64,000 nucleotides of DNA. It comes from Takakia lepidozioides (taxonomy: Eukaryota; Streptophyta; Takakiopsida; Takakiales; Takakiaceae). Below, piece by piece: positions 22,915-34,375 of this stretch; positions within the stretch are counted from its first letter, which is position 1; every line of letters begins with the position of its first letter. The position numbers and the translations under genes are program-made. Under the pieces are notes generated by a model. The model saw nothing but the letters and a program-made list of their open reading frames with translations, ran no database searches and was not told the DNA's origin. The DNA is taken from positions 13,950,001 to 14,014,000 of the forward strand of contig CM060734.1 of the NCBI GenBank assembly GCA_030704615.1, given 5' to 3'.

Positions 22915-24915
22915 ATGATTGGCTCTGAAGAGGAGTCTGCAGACTTGAGTGAGGAGGATTTGTGGTCAGAGGGGGAGCTCCTCCCAACCTCGCACGCTCA
23001 CCGAGTTTTGACAACATCTACCGCTCCTCATAGGGAGGTTAAGCAAAGAAAAGTAGGACTAGAAGACGAAGTCAAGTCTCTAGGACCGGGATTATATGAA
23101 CGCGAGTCTGATACAGACTGCATCGCCTGGTTGTTCGGAGAAAACCAAGGTAGGGAAGTGATGGTACACTCGGTATCAACCGAGGCATTTCCAGAGTTCG
23201 AGTTATTGACCGAGCTTTTTTCTATCTCCGTTGAACAGGTTGGTCTGCAGGAACAGGAGGTTCCTCAGGAGGAAAGCGGCGAGATTCTGGATATGAGAAT
23301 TGTAGAGGAGGCCGACCTAGAAAGGGATGTCATGAAACATAGCGCCCCCTATATTCCTTATTTGCAGCAGGGATCAAACGGATCTCGGTTTGAACCGGGG
23401 TCGTCTTTCACGTCGGAACCAACAACGCAGTTGGTCGACATGGTGGTTGGAAGAGAATCACCAAAGATGGTGAAGGTGGGAGCCCACTTGACATCAGAGC
23501 AGGCTTTGGAGTATCAGGCACTGTTCAAGGAATTTCGGGACATCTTTGCATGGTCCTACATAAGAAGGGTGAATCCCAACCTTGCACTACTCATCAAGAT
23601 AGAAATTGAAAAGCTGCTAGCTGCAGAATTCAATTTTCCGGTGGAAACGTCGACATGGGTATCTCCGATGGTAATTGTTCGGAAGAAGAATGGAGGACTA
23701 AGGGTATGCGTGGACTTCCGCCCCCTTAACAAGGTAACACACAAGGATCATTTTCCCTTGCCATTCATAGATACATTGGTGGAAGAAGTAGCAGGGAAGG
23801 AGCTCTACTCTTTCATGGATGGGTTTTCAGGGTACAATCAGATGTTGATTGACCCGAAGGATGTGTTGAAGACCACATTTACTTCACCATGGGGAACATT
23901 TGCCTACACAAGGATGCCCTTTGGCTTGTGCAACGCACCCCTGACATTTCAGAGGGTCAGGACGTACGCCTTCTCAGACATCATGAGAAGGAATTTAGTC
24001 ATCTTTTTAGATGACTTTTGTTGCAATGGGGATGCAAAGGATCACGTTGCAGCATTACGAGAATGTTTCATCAAGTGCAGAGACAACGGAATATCGCTCA
24101 ACCCGATGAAATGCGTGTTTGTAGTCACACATGGACTGCTATTGGGACACATAGTGTCCAGAGACGGCGTGGCGACAGACCCAGCAAAAGTGAGCACCAT
24201 AGTCGAGCTTCCCGCACCAGAGACATCCTCTAAGGTGAAGGGATTCCTTGGCCACACAGGGTGGTATAGGAAATTTATGGACAAGTATGCAGCAGAGGCC
24301 TTACCTCTAACTAGATTACTTAAGAAGAACCAGGTATTTTCCTGGGACACAGGATGTCAAAAGTCATTTGAAACGCTCAAGCAACACTTGGTGTCTGCCC
24401 CAGTTTTGGCAGCTCCGGATTGGAACAGGCCTGTCCATGTTTACGTTGATGCTTCAGCGGCGGCAGTAGGCTATTCCCTTTGCCAACCAGATACTGATGG
24501 CCATGATCATCCGATATCTTCCGCCAATCGGCAGTTGACATTCGCCGAGACTAGGTATAGCACCATAGAGCATGAGGATCTGGGAATGATTTTTGCCGTG
24601 AAGAAATATCGGTATTATTTATTGGAGACACCTTTCACATTTTTTGTTGATCACATGGCACTACGATACTTGATCAACAAGCCTGATTTGACGGGAAGAA
24701 TAGCCAGGAGGGTTATTCTTCTTCAGGAATTCGATTACAAGGTAGTCTACAAGCCGGGAAGACTTAATGCTCGGGCCGATCACCTTTCCCGATTGTCGGA
24801 GAATAACAGACTCGGAATGCCGTTAGTTCCCATCCTCCCTCTTGCTCCGTTTGAGAAGTGGGGGGTCGACTATGTGGGAGAAGTGCACCTCGACAAAATC
24901 GCTACATCATCGTAG
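22915..24915 (+). pseudogene. Gypsy reverse transcriptase and RNase H
   Basis: RT motifs in order: VSPMVIVRKKNGGLRVCVDF, MPFGLCNAP and the catalytic VIFLDDF. RNase H follows with VHVYVDASAAAVG. After RNase H only some 15 residues separate LSRLSEN from PFEKWGVDYVG, so the HHCC zinc-binding N-terminus of integrase is missing. This 666-codon frame is the longest in the window. It then runs out of frame just after DYVGE. Confidence 0.9.
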
Positions 24916-25633
24916 CCACTAAGTACCTGACCAAGTGGGCAGAAGCCAAGGCGGTTAAGAGGGCCAACGCACAGGTAACCGCCTCTTTCATTTATGAATA
25001 TATTATTTCCCGATTTGGATGCCCCAAGGAAATAGTAAGTGACAGGGGGTTTCACTTCATCAACGACGTCATCGAGGAAATGATGGCGGCATTTTCCATC
25101 AAACATCGCAAAGTGACCCCTTATCATCCACAAACAAGCGGGATTGGGACACCAAGTTGATTTCGGCCTTGTGGGCATTTTGCACAACCCATAAGGTAAC
25201 TACTCGACGTACCCCCTTTTCATTGGTTTATGGGGTAGAGTCCATCATGCCAATCGAGACAGAAATTCCATCTTTACGACTGGCCATCACCGAACGGCTG
25301 GCGACATCCGAGTCATTGAAGGAACGACTTGAGATGTTGGAATGATTGGATGAACTCCAGCAAGCAGCAGCTCAACACATTGAAGCAGTGCAACGACGAA
25401 GGAAAGCTCGCTTCGACCTGAAGCGCAAAAAGAGAATCTTTGACCTAGGAGATCTAGTGTTATTATTCGCCAGTCGAAACGAGGAGTTTAAGGCTAAATT
25501 CAACTCGTACTGGATGGGGCCCTATCTCGTCAAGACCGTCTTCGACAACGGCTCATTACAATTGGAGACACTGAGGGGAGTGGAGTTCCCCAATCTGGTG
25601 AACGGTGTCCGGTGCAAGCACTACTACATGTGA
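24858..25633 (+). pseudogene. Gypsy integrase core and C-terminus
   Basis: YLTKWAEAKAVKR, IVSDRGFHF and VTPYHPQTSG are rve-core motifs. After QTSG the expected segment with the catalytic Glu is deleted with a frame change, and the chain resumes at DTKLISALWAF (25157 on). A stop splits the rest near 25343 before the DLVLLFASRN/YLVKTVFDNGS tail. The enzyme cannot be active. Confidence 0.85.
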
Positions 25634-25990
25634 GTTTCCATTAACCAATGAAACATATCTCCCCCCATTAAGGGAGAGATCTATAGGATTTCGTCCCGAT
25701 TTGTCGGAAGGAAGTGTTGGTATTTCCTATCCACTGACTCGAAAACCAGCATGTAGCCTAGAATGTGGTGATTTCACAAGCCTTTCCTATTCTGTACCTT
25801 TCCAGCAGCACTGACTTTGCCTAGAATGAGTGTTGTGTTCTTATTCGTACCCTTGGGAGAAACGGCTTCAAACAAAAAGCTGGCTCGAATTCTGATAAAT
25901 TTCCTTGAACAAGGATCTTTCCCTGGTCTCTACGTCCCATTACAAGAGCTTGTTGAAAAGCTAAGAGGTAAAGTACTGGAAAATTCCTGA

Positions 25991-27023
25991 CCCTATGCCT
26001 GTCCAGTTTTGATCATGTTATATTGCGGCGGCTTGCCAATGTTCACTCTTGACCTGGGGAGCAGAGGATGTAGGTTTTTATCCCTTTGGTACTGCAATCC
26101 AAGGGTAGAACTACAAAGTAGAGGGAGAAACCTTATGAGAATGGGTCTGGTATGCACTCCCTTACGGGGTGAGTGCATACCACACTCACTCCATAAGGGA
26201 CTGCCATGCCAGGGGTTGGATGGTGGGTGCCCTCTCTCTCCCTCTCTCTCCCTCTCTCCATAATCTATTGGGATTGTTTTGCAGCCATTGCTTCTATGGT
26301 ACTAGTATATGTGATATCATCCTTTTTTTTTAAATTGTTTTCATCCATACCGGATGAAACCCTAATGGATGATATCCTATTTTTTCTAGGGATTTTTTAT
26401 TTCTCACATTTTTGGTGTGGTTTATGGTGTGGTTTATGGTCTTGGGGTTTGAGCCCTAACCCTAACGAAAGACCTATTTTTTCTTACCTACCGGATTTCA
26501 CCCGCCGATGGATGCTATCGTTAACGGAGGTCCTACATTTCATCCGCCATGGATGAAATATCGGGAATTCTAACCTAATCGTGTCTGACTACCCTAATGA
26601 GCACAAGACTTGTGTTTTTTTTTGTCTCTGACATTACGCTATGGCGGTTGTGTGCTCCTGCTACCCTGTTGCTGCATGGTACTCGTGTTGGTCTTTTGGG
26701 ATGCGTGACGATGGACCTTCAACTCCCCTGCTAGCAATCAACATGTTGTGATTGCTTTGCAAAATCTTTCAACGATCCTTTAAGGATGCAGCGGCGCCAT
26801 AACTCTGAGTTCAGGAAGTTCTCTTCTCCTCTTAAGATGCAATTTGTCTTGAGCTCTCATCTTTTGCTGTGAAATCTCTTGAAAGCGGATTGCTGGACGC
26901 CATGTCGCAGAGCTCGATTCCACAAACGCTCAAGGTCCTTTTGTGGATTTACTTCTGCTTGATTTGGGATCTTTGCATGCTTTAGGATTCATATCTGACA
27001 TCGATAGTAAGTGTGAAGAACCG
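25991..27023. other. Unassigned non-coding sequence
   Basis: It contains an 11-bp perfect stem (GGTATGCACTC / GAGTGCATACC at 26149-26159 and 26171-26181), a CT microsatellite at about 26229-26262, and two CCCTAA units near 26454. No protein similarity was recognised. Confidence 0.35.
26149..26181. repeat. Short inverted repeat, 11-bp arms
   Basis: Arms GGTATGCACTC and GAGTGCATACC are perfect reverse complements around an 11-nt loop. It could be a transposon end or a local hairpin; nothing nearby decides. Confidence 0.6.
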
Positions 27024-27965
27024 TTATGCACCTCGAGCTTCCTCACGAACACTCACTTGATGTTTGTTTTGGGACGGGCGACAGGTGAGGATCTTCACTT
27101 GATTTGATTCTTGAAGCTTGCAGATCTTGATTTTGCAGAGGAGGCTACTGTTGCAATTCATCGTCTCACTGGACGGGTGCAAACATCTCTTTCTAGGTGC
27201 GAACCTCTTCAAAGCAAAGGCTGCTGCCCACTTCCAACGATTCTTGGATCTGGAGGCTATCCACATCAGCATTTCCTGCCTGTCCGGCCCCAAGCCCCAT
27301 TGTTTTCCCCTAAAAAACATGTTGTAACTGGATTGCTGCATGATTGACCTCACAATGTCCTCCATTGTTGCAGTGAGGATGTCCACAAGATGCACTGCTG
27401 AGGAGGCACGTCATGAAGAATACCCAGATTCGGCCATGTTTGTTGTCGGCATGTCAGTGTCGTAGTTGAGACACAGATCCTGCAAATGCACATTCTTAGG
27501 TTAGAAGCAAGATACAAAACATTGATAAATCATAACCATAATGTTGTTGCAGACGTGAAATCTGTCCAAAATGATAATGCCACCAAGCAAGCCAACTAAC
27601 CATTGCACCGACATTTTTTTTCTGTACAGCACCTGAAGTTGTTCACCAAGCTCGTATACATGCAAATTTTGTCTTTGCATCATCCAAAGTGGGAACATTC
27701 CTCCATGTAAGACACATATCCAACGATGGTCCCATCTGAAACCTGCTGGCGCCACGAGTTTGGTTGTGTAGTGCGACAAACTTTGTAGAAAATGGAACCC
27801 ATAAGATCTATCATTTCCTTCCATTATAACATTCGAGTCTTCCCCGTACACCCTTCGGACTGCAACCCAATTTGCTTGTGCGTTGTCCGCCATGAAGCCG
27901 CGGAAACAATGCTTGGGCAATCCCGCCCTGACCATCTGTTCATTTATTCCCTGCCATAGTGACGA
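27024..27965 (-). pseudogene. MULE-like transposase middle fragment
   Basis: The minus-strand frame 27501-27935 contains FRGFMADNAQANWVAVRRVYGED, a catalytic-region block of the family, preceded by LWQGINEQ (to about 27965). After an intron-sized gap, DTDMPTTNMAES and LVDILTATMEDIVRSIMQQ follow (27380-27024). There is an in-frame stop after GYSS. Compared with A and B only the central third is present. Confidence 0.75.
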
Positions 27966-30510
27966 GCCCTGAGCGCGCGCGGTCAGGGTGACGGCATATT
28001 AGCTAAGGGGCCGTGGTAAGTCACGGTGTAGGTTGGGCTCACCGAACCGCCTACCCGACTGTGGTTAGTGCAGGGGGTCCGTGGTCGTAGATGGGTGACA
28101 ATCGTTAACTAATTCCTACCGGCAAGACGGAGTGGAGTACTCCCTCTCACAGGGCGAGTTTGCGTTTTCTAAGTCCTACGGAACTACTATTTTGTCGGTT
28201 CAGTAACTGCCTTCCAAAGTCTTTTATTAGCTAAGTCCTACTGCCTAAGCCTCCGAGCCGCCTATAGCCGAGATGCATTTCAATCCCTTCACAAGGCACC
28301 TACCAAGCCTAGGGAGAAGAATGGTAATCACCCTCTCCCAATGCCCCTCCTTCTCCGGGTGCTTGAGTTCAAGTCACTCCGCTCGAAGGGCCAATCCTTC
28401 CCTGCCTTGGTGCCCAAGTAATTTGTTTTAGCACAAGAGGGGGGCCATAACACCTATCACAATCCAATAGGTAAAAAGGGTCCAATAAGGTCACCCTAGG
28501 TGGCTTCGATTAATAAGTCCAATAAGTTCAATAAGTTCCCCTAAGTTCTATAAGTTAAATCGCATTTAAGCCTATTTAGACATTTTCGCAAAAACAAAAT
28601 GCAGGAAAACAAATAATATCAGGAAAATCCAGAAAATACCTCCCATGTGGGGGATCCAAAGATGCCTTTTGCACCTAGAAATAACCTTGAGAACCCCTGG
28701 GGAACTCCTTGGGAACTAAGTTATAACCTGGGAACGCCTGGGGGCCGTTCCCTGCCACGGGGAACTGCCGTGGCCCTGCCAGATGAATGAATCTTGTTCA
28801 AAGTTCATCCCTTCCACTACATTCATTAGTCCAAACCATGCATGCTCAAATAATAAAATAATCCATGGTAGGTCCAAGCCATATTTCACCCTTTTATATT
28901 ATTTTAAGGGAGCTGGTGCGCTTTCCCTCATTGGAAAAGGTCATTCCCTACCTTGGGCTCTTACACAATGGGTCACTGTAGCCTAAATTTTAGGATAGAA
29001 TACTTTTGCTCCTCCCCTGTCTCTCAAGGTCTCAGCCTCTAGCTCGAAGCTCATAGATCCGTTCGGCTCCCTCTCTATGGCCTCCCCAAATCCTATATTT
29101 TATCTACCATGGGAGCCCTGGTATATAGGCCCCTAACCCTTAAAGGGGTGCAAATTAAAACAAATAGCTAAGGGTAAGAGTAACCCCCCTGAAGGAAATC
29201 GCAGCTGTGTTGCCCGCCGGATAGACCGCCCCCACCACGTGGTGGGCATGGCTCCGCGCGGAGCGGTCTCGCTAGGGACCGCTGCAGTTAAAGCCGGCGA
29301 CCGCCGGTCTGCCAACAGTATTGTTTATCCAGCGGGTAAAAGACCCGCGCCCTGCTTACACACTTCAACGCCTCGTGCCTGGGCCACACGCGGCTGGTGT
29401 ACTTGAACTCAGTACGACTAAGGTCAGCGCTGGGGCCCGGGCCTGTATATCGCGGCTGGGCCACCGCTGCCTCCACGCTTAAGTAATTGAGTACCTAGCT
29501 TCTAGGCGCAGCACCCGGGATCCTCCCAGGCTGCTCGCGGCTATGGGGCAGCTGCTATCAAGCAAATTTAGCCCGCCCAAACCCCAAAACAAAAAAATAA
29601 CAACTCCCCCCTCCCCTAGGCCTCCACGGCTTGCTTGGGGGGGGGACAAAATTAGTACATAACAGGCCTGATGGTGGCCTTAAATCCCAGATCCAGCCTG
29701 CTGTCCTCTTTTCCAGAGCAGACTATATTCCAAATTAGTAACAAATCACCAGACTCTTTCTTCAGTGACTTCTAATATAAGCTTCAAAAACTCTCAATTC
29801 AAATGGACTTATGGGACCAACCCCTTGTCAATCATAGATTTGAAATAGAGGAACTCCACAATACATGCTCCTCCTTTAGAGGGCCTAAATCAGATTTTCA
29901 ACTTCAAGCTTTTGCTTGGAAAACAAATGAATCAAATAGATAAGTGGTGAATGGGAAGATAGGGTCAACCTTCCAATGTGTGAGTGCTTGGGATGCTCTA
30001 TCGACTCGTGTAATGGTACTCTACGCGGTCCACTCTTTGGTACTCGTCCTTAGGTCCATACCGGCCCTCCGTACTCGTCCTCAAGTCGTCTTCTTCCACA
30101 TTAACTTGCCCTTCTTCCCTCACAAATGAAAATGGCTCAAAGGCCTACAAAGCTAGGACTCACCCTTAGCTTCTCAAATGCATTCCTAACTAGGGAGCTT
30201 CAAGCTTCACTCCTTAGGACCTAGGCTTCCTCAAGCTACAAACTAGCAAGCATCTAAAACACAAAGCAAGAGGAAACTATACAAATGAACTAGGTGAAAA
30301 ACAAGAAAGGCCTTGCTCTTCTTTTATATTGTTTTTGAGCCTAATAAACTAATGAGAAATATTCATTGAACTATTATATCCTTGAAGGATCTATAGTTTA
30401 ATATTCAAAATGGATGGAAAATCTTAGAGGCTAATTGTCAAGTTATTTTACCACTAGTGTGAAACTAGCTAGGAAATAGCTAACTTTTACATATTGATAT
30501 TTGGGATTAA
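27966..30510. other. Unassigned, probably repeat-derived, non-coding
   Basis: No coding similarity over 2.5 kb. Notable patches are repeated AATAAGTCCAATAAG/AAGTTC near 28510-28560, GGGAAC motifs near 28690-28760, GC-rich sequence at 29180-29480, and a polypurine/pyrimidine stretch near 29590-29650. It could be LTR or untranslated sequence of an unknown element. Confidence 0.3.
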
Positions 30511-31316
30511 ACTGATATGGATGGATCTTTTGTGGCCAAATCTGGTCCTTGGTTATATGCCCTTGAATGTTTACCTATTTTCCAAAACGGTAAGACATTG
30601 GTAGATGCGAAGAGAATGATTCAGGCATTGTATTCAAGTCGCTTTAGGATAAATAATACCAAAGTAACCTGCAGGCCTGATGGGATGAGCAATTCGGATT
30701 CTTTGTGTTTCCTATGGATGATTGCATGGCATGTAAATCTGATTACAACCTGTTATGGTAATGATTTCCCTACCCCAGACATAGAACTTGGTCTTGGGGC
30801 ATGGAATAAGAGGTGGGAATATTACTCTACCCTGTCATTGAAATTACACACCAGCCCCAGATCTAAAACAGATCAGGGGGCAAAAAAACATGGGGTCAAT
30901 AAGTGACTTGATGTGCAAAGTTAGGGCAGCTGATTACCCCCTGTTGTATAAGCTGCCAAATATCAGTCCGTAAACCCTGCTTTGGTGATGTTCTTTATGT
31001 AAAGAAATGCTCTTATTTTGTTCTTAAGCCTTCTATGATCATAAATGGCTTCTTTAAGACAAACAGACATTTCCAGCCATGAACAGTGATCAATGGATCT
31101 TTATTTGGACATGGATACTTACTGCTCAGTCACTTTGGTATGTCCCATGATACAAAGAACCCAAAAAACTATACTAGTTTTTGGGCCAACGATAAATTAG
31201 GATGGTTGGTTATGCTTTGTATGTAAGCTGACCAAAAAATACAGACTGAATGACATGGCATGTCATGAATGGCACTTTTTAGCATGCCGAACAACGGTTT
31301 CCTGCTATGAACAGTG
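30511..31316 (+). repeat. Direct repeat copy 1 (partner 32468-33275)
   Basis: Both copies share the start AACTGATATGGATGGATC and the end near CGGTTTCCTGCTATGAACAG. They differ by scattered 1-3 nt indels. No ORF is conserved between them. Confidence 0.85.
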
Positions 31317-33392
31317 GTAATCGAGTCTCTAATCCCCCCCCCCCCCACCCAGAGACTTCGTTGACTTTGAAGTCTGGGATTTGTCATAAAGCTGACTTGT
31401 GAATGAAGAATGGTTGATAATGAGGCCGATTTGTCGTTCATTTACAATGACCTTGTCAGGGTCTTTGTCCATGTCTCGACGAGACATAAGTATCTTCCCT
31501 CTGATTTAGACCAGTGTACTTGGTGGTTCTTGTACACATTATCAACCAATCTCCCTTCTGTTTTTCAGTTTTATGTTTGATTTACTAACACCTTGGTCTG
31601 AGCATGACAAAAGGTATCAAATATGTTCCTGATTGAAGTGATGAACCCAAGGCAATGGGAAGGCCAAAGTCATGAGATATCAGCCTCCTCTCCCGCCATG
31701 ACCACGGTGTGGAGCAAGCAAGTCCTTCATAAGGTAAGATCTTCTCCAGCATTAATATGTTGGCTAATTGGGCATGGAGAGTAAGGCATCCTTGAAGGTA
31801 CCTGAGATAAGCATAGAGAACATACAGGGCTTATGAATGCTGAAATTTTGAGCTAGGCCTCGGTAAGACAGCTTGCTGGAGTAGACGTGTACACCTAATA
31901 TGATCCGGTCAATGCACATTACTTTGTTTGCCGGTCCCCTGTAGCCGATGCCTATGTCAGATTTAGATACCTTACGATAAGAATGAGTTCCATTTCTTTG
32001 GCTCAAATGTTTCTATGTTTCTCCTGGTTATGGCTTTTGCTCTTTATAGCACCATAAAAAAATACCCAATATGATATGCTGCTGGTAGATGTTTTGTCTG
32101 AATATAACCAGGTGGTAAAACCCCTGCCAGACTTCATTACCTAAGTCCCAATACCTGCCCCCTTTGGTTTTGTACACATGTTTTACCCAAAACAAGGGGT
32201 GGGTAAACACTAAAAGTTTGATATAAGATTTCCCGATTGTTACTTTATGACAATCATTAGGGCGACTATCTCTTGTTCCCTATGGCATACTGATGTGACA
32301 ATGGAGCATGATATGACAAGCTGATGGCTTTAAAGAATTTATCTGGGTAACATGCTACAATGTAGGGCAGACCTGTTTTCATGACCAGACAGTGTTCTTG
32401 AATGTACAAGCATTGGAAACTTAGCCTCTTTTAGAAGCCGGTTACTCTAGGACACTTGATACCATGCCAAACTGATATGGATGGATCTTTTGTGGCCCAA
32501 ATCTGGTCCTTGGTTATATGCCCTTGAATGTTTACCTATTTTCCAAAACGGTAAGACATTGGTATGCGAAGAGAATGATTCAGGCATTGTATTCAAGTCG
32601 CTTTAGGATAAATAATACCAAAGTAACTGCAGGCCTGATGGGATGAGCAATTCGGATTCTTTGTGTTTCCTATGGATGATTGCATGGCATGTAAATCTGA
32701 TTACAAACCTGTTATGGTAATGATTTCCCTACCCCAGACATAGAACTTGGTCTTGGGGCATGGAATAAGAGGTGGGAATATTACTCTACCCTGTCATTGA
32801 AATTACACACCCAGCCCCAGATCTAAAACAGATCAGGGGCAAAAAACATGGTTCAATAAGTGACTTGATGTGCAAAGTAGGGCAGCTGATTACCCCCTGT
32901 TGTATAAGCTGCCAAATATCAGTCCGTAACCCTGCTTTGGTGATGTTCTTTATGTAAAGAAATGCTCTTATTTTGTTCTTAAGCCTTCTATGATCATAAA
33001 TGGCTTCTTTAAGACAAACAGACATTTCCAGCCATGAACAGTGATCAATGGATCTTTATTTGGACATGGATACTTACTGCTCAGTCACTTTGGTATGTCC
33101 CATGATACAAAGAACCCAAAACTATACTAGTTTTTGGGCCAACGATAAATTAGGATGGTTGGTTATGCCTTGGTATGTAAGCTGACCAAAAAATACAGAC
33201 TGAATGACATGGCATGTCATGAATGGCACTTTTTAGCATGCCGAACAACGGTTTCCTGCTATGAACAGTGGTCACTTATTGACACCATGTTTTTTGCCCC
33301 ATGATCTGTTTTAGACCTGGGGCTGGTGTGTAATTTCAATGACAGGGTAGAGTAATATTCCCACCTCTTATTCCATGCAGCATATCAATTGG

Positions 33393-34370
33393 GTATTTTT
33401 TATGGTGCTATAAGAGCAAAGCCATAACCAGGAGAAACATAGAAACATTTGAGCCAAAGAAATGGAACTCATTCTTATCATAAGGTATCTAAATCTGACG
33501 TAACGCATCGGCTACAGGGGACCGGCAAACAAGAGTAATGTGCATTGACCGGATCATGTATTAGGTGTACACGTCTACTCCAGCAAGCTGTCTTACCGAG
33601 GCCCAGCTCAAAACTTCAGCATTCATAAGCCCTATAGATGTTCTATGCTTATCTCAGGTACCTTCAAGGATGCCTTACTCTCCATGCCCAATTAGCCAAC
33701 ATATTTTTGCTGGAGAAGATCTTACCTTACGAAGGACTTGCTTGCTCCACACCGTGGTCATGGCGGGAGAGGAGGCTGATATCTCATGGCTTTGGCCTTC
33801 CCATTGCCTTGGGTTCATCACTTCAATCAGGAACATATTTGATAACCTTTGTCATGCTCAGACCAAGGTGTTAGTAAATCAAACATAAAACTGAAAAACA
33901 GAAGGGAGATTGGTTGAATGTGTACAAGAACCACCAAGTACACTGGTCTAAATCAGAGAGGGAAGATACTTATGTCTCGTCGAGACATGGACAAAGACCT
34001 GACAAGGTCATTGTAAAATGAACGACAAATCGGCCTCATTATCAACCATTCTTCATTCACAAGTCAGCTTTATGACAAATCCCAGACTTCAAAGTCAACG
34101 AAGTCTCTGGGTGGGGGGGGGGGATTAGAGACTCGATTACCACTGTTCATAGCAGGAAACCGTTGTTCGGCATGCTAAAAAGTGCCATTCATGACATGCC
34201 ATGTCATTCAGTCTGTATTTTTTGGTCAGCTTACATACCAAGGCATAACCAACCATCCTAATTTATCGTTGGCCCAAAAACTAGTATAGTTTTGGGTTCT
34301 TTGTATCATGGGACATACCAAAGTGACTGAGCAGTAAGTATCCATGTCCAAATAAAGATCCATTGATCAC
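33393..34370 (-). repeat. Inverted copy of 31102-32085
   Basis: Reverse-complement matching is near continuous, including the CCCC/GGGG run (31331 versus 34110), the motif TCTCGACGAGACATAAG, and the region ending at AAAAAATACCC. The preceding ~100 bp (33295-33392) is the inverted copy of 30790-30905, so this arm is itself a rearranged composite. Confidence 0.85.
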
Positions 34371-34375
34371 TTGTA

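Larger units (their letters stand above)
21386..25990 (+). mobile_element. Ty3/gypsy retrotransposon, 5' truncated, internally deleted
   Basis: Gag zinc knuckles, protease, reverse transcriptase, RNase H and integrase follow in gypsy order on the plus strand. The 5' LTR and gag N-terminus are absent. After the integrase stop (about 25633) there is a purine stretch (AAGGGAGAGA) near 25670 and then about 300 bp that may be the start of the 3' LTR; its ends are not definable. Confidence 0.85.
30511..34375. mobile_element. Foldback-like locus of ~1-kb direct and inverted repeats
   Basis: A unit starting AACTGATATGGATGGATC at 30511 is repeated directly at 32468. A neighbouring ~1-kb unit (31102-32085) returns inverted at 33393-34370. 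Identity looks very high over long runs, with small indels. No transposase or other protein is encoded. The inverted arms would form a hairpin RNA if transcribed. This could be a foldback transposon, or two or three copies of an unknown element inserted into each other. Confidence 0.75.

Noticed and set aside
26452-26467. Interstitial telomeric repeat
   Set aside because: Only about two CCCTAA units; too short to be significant.
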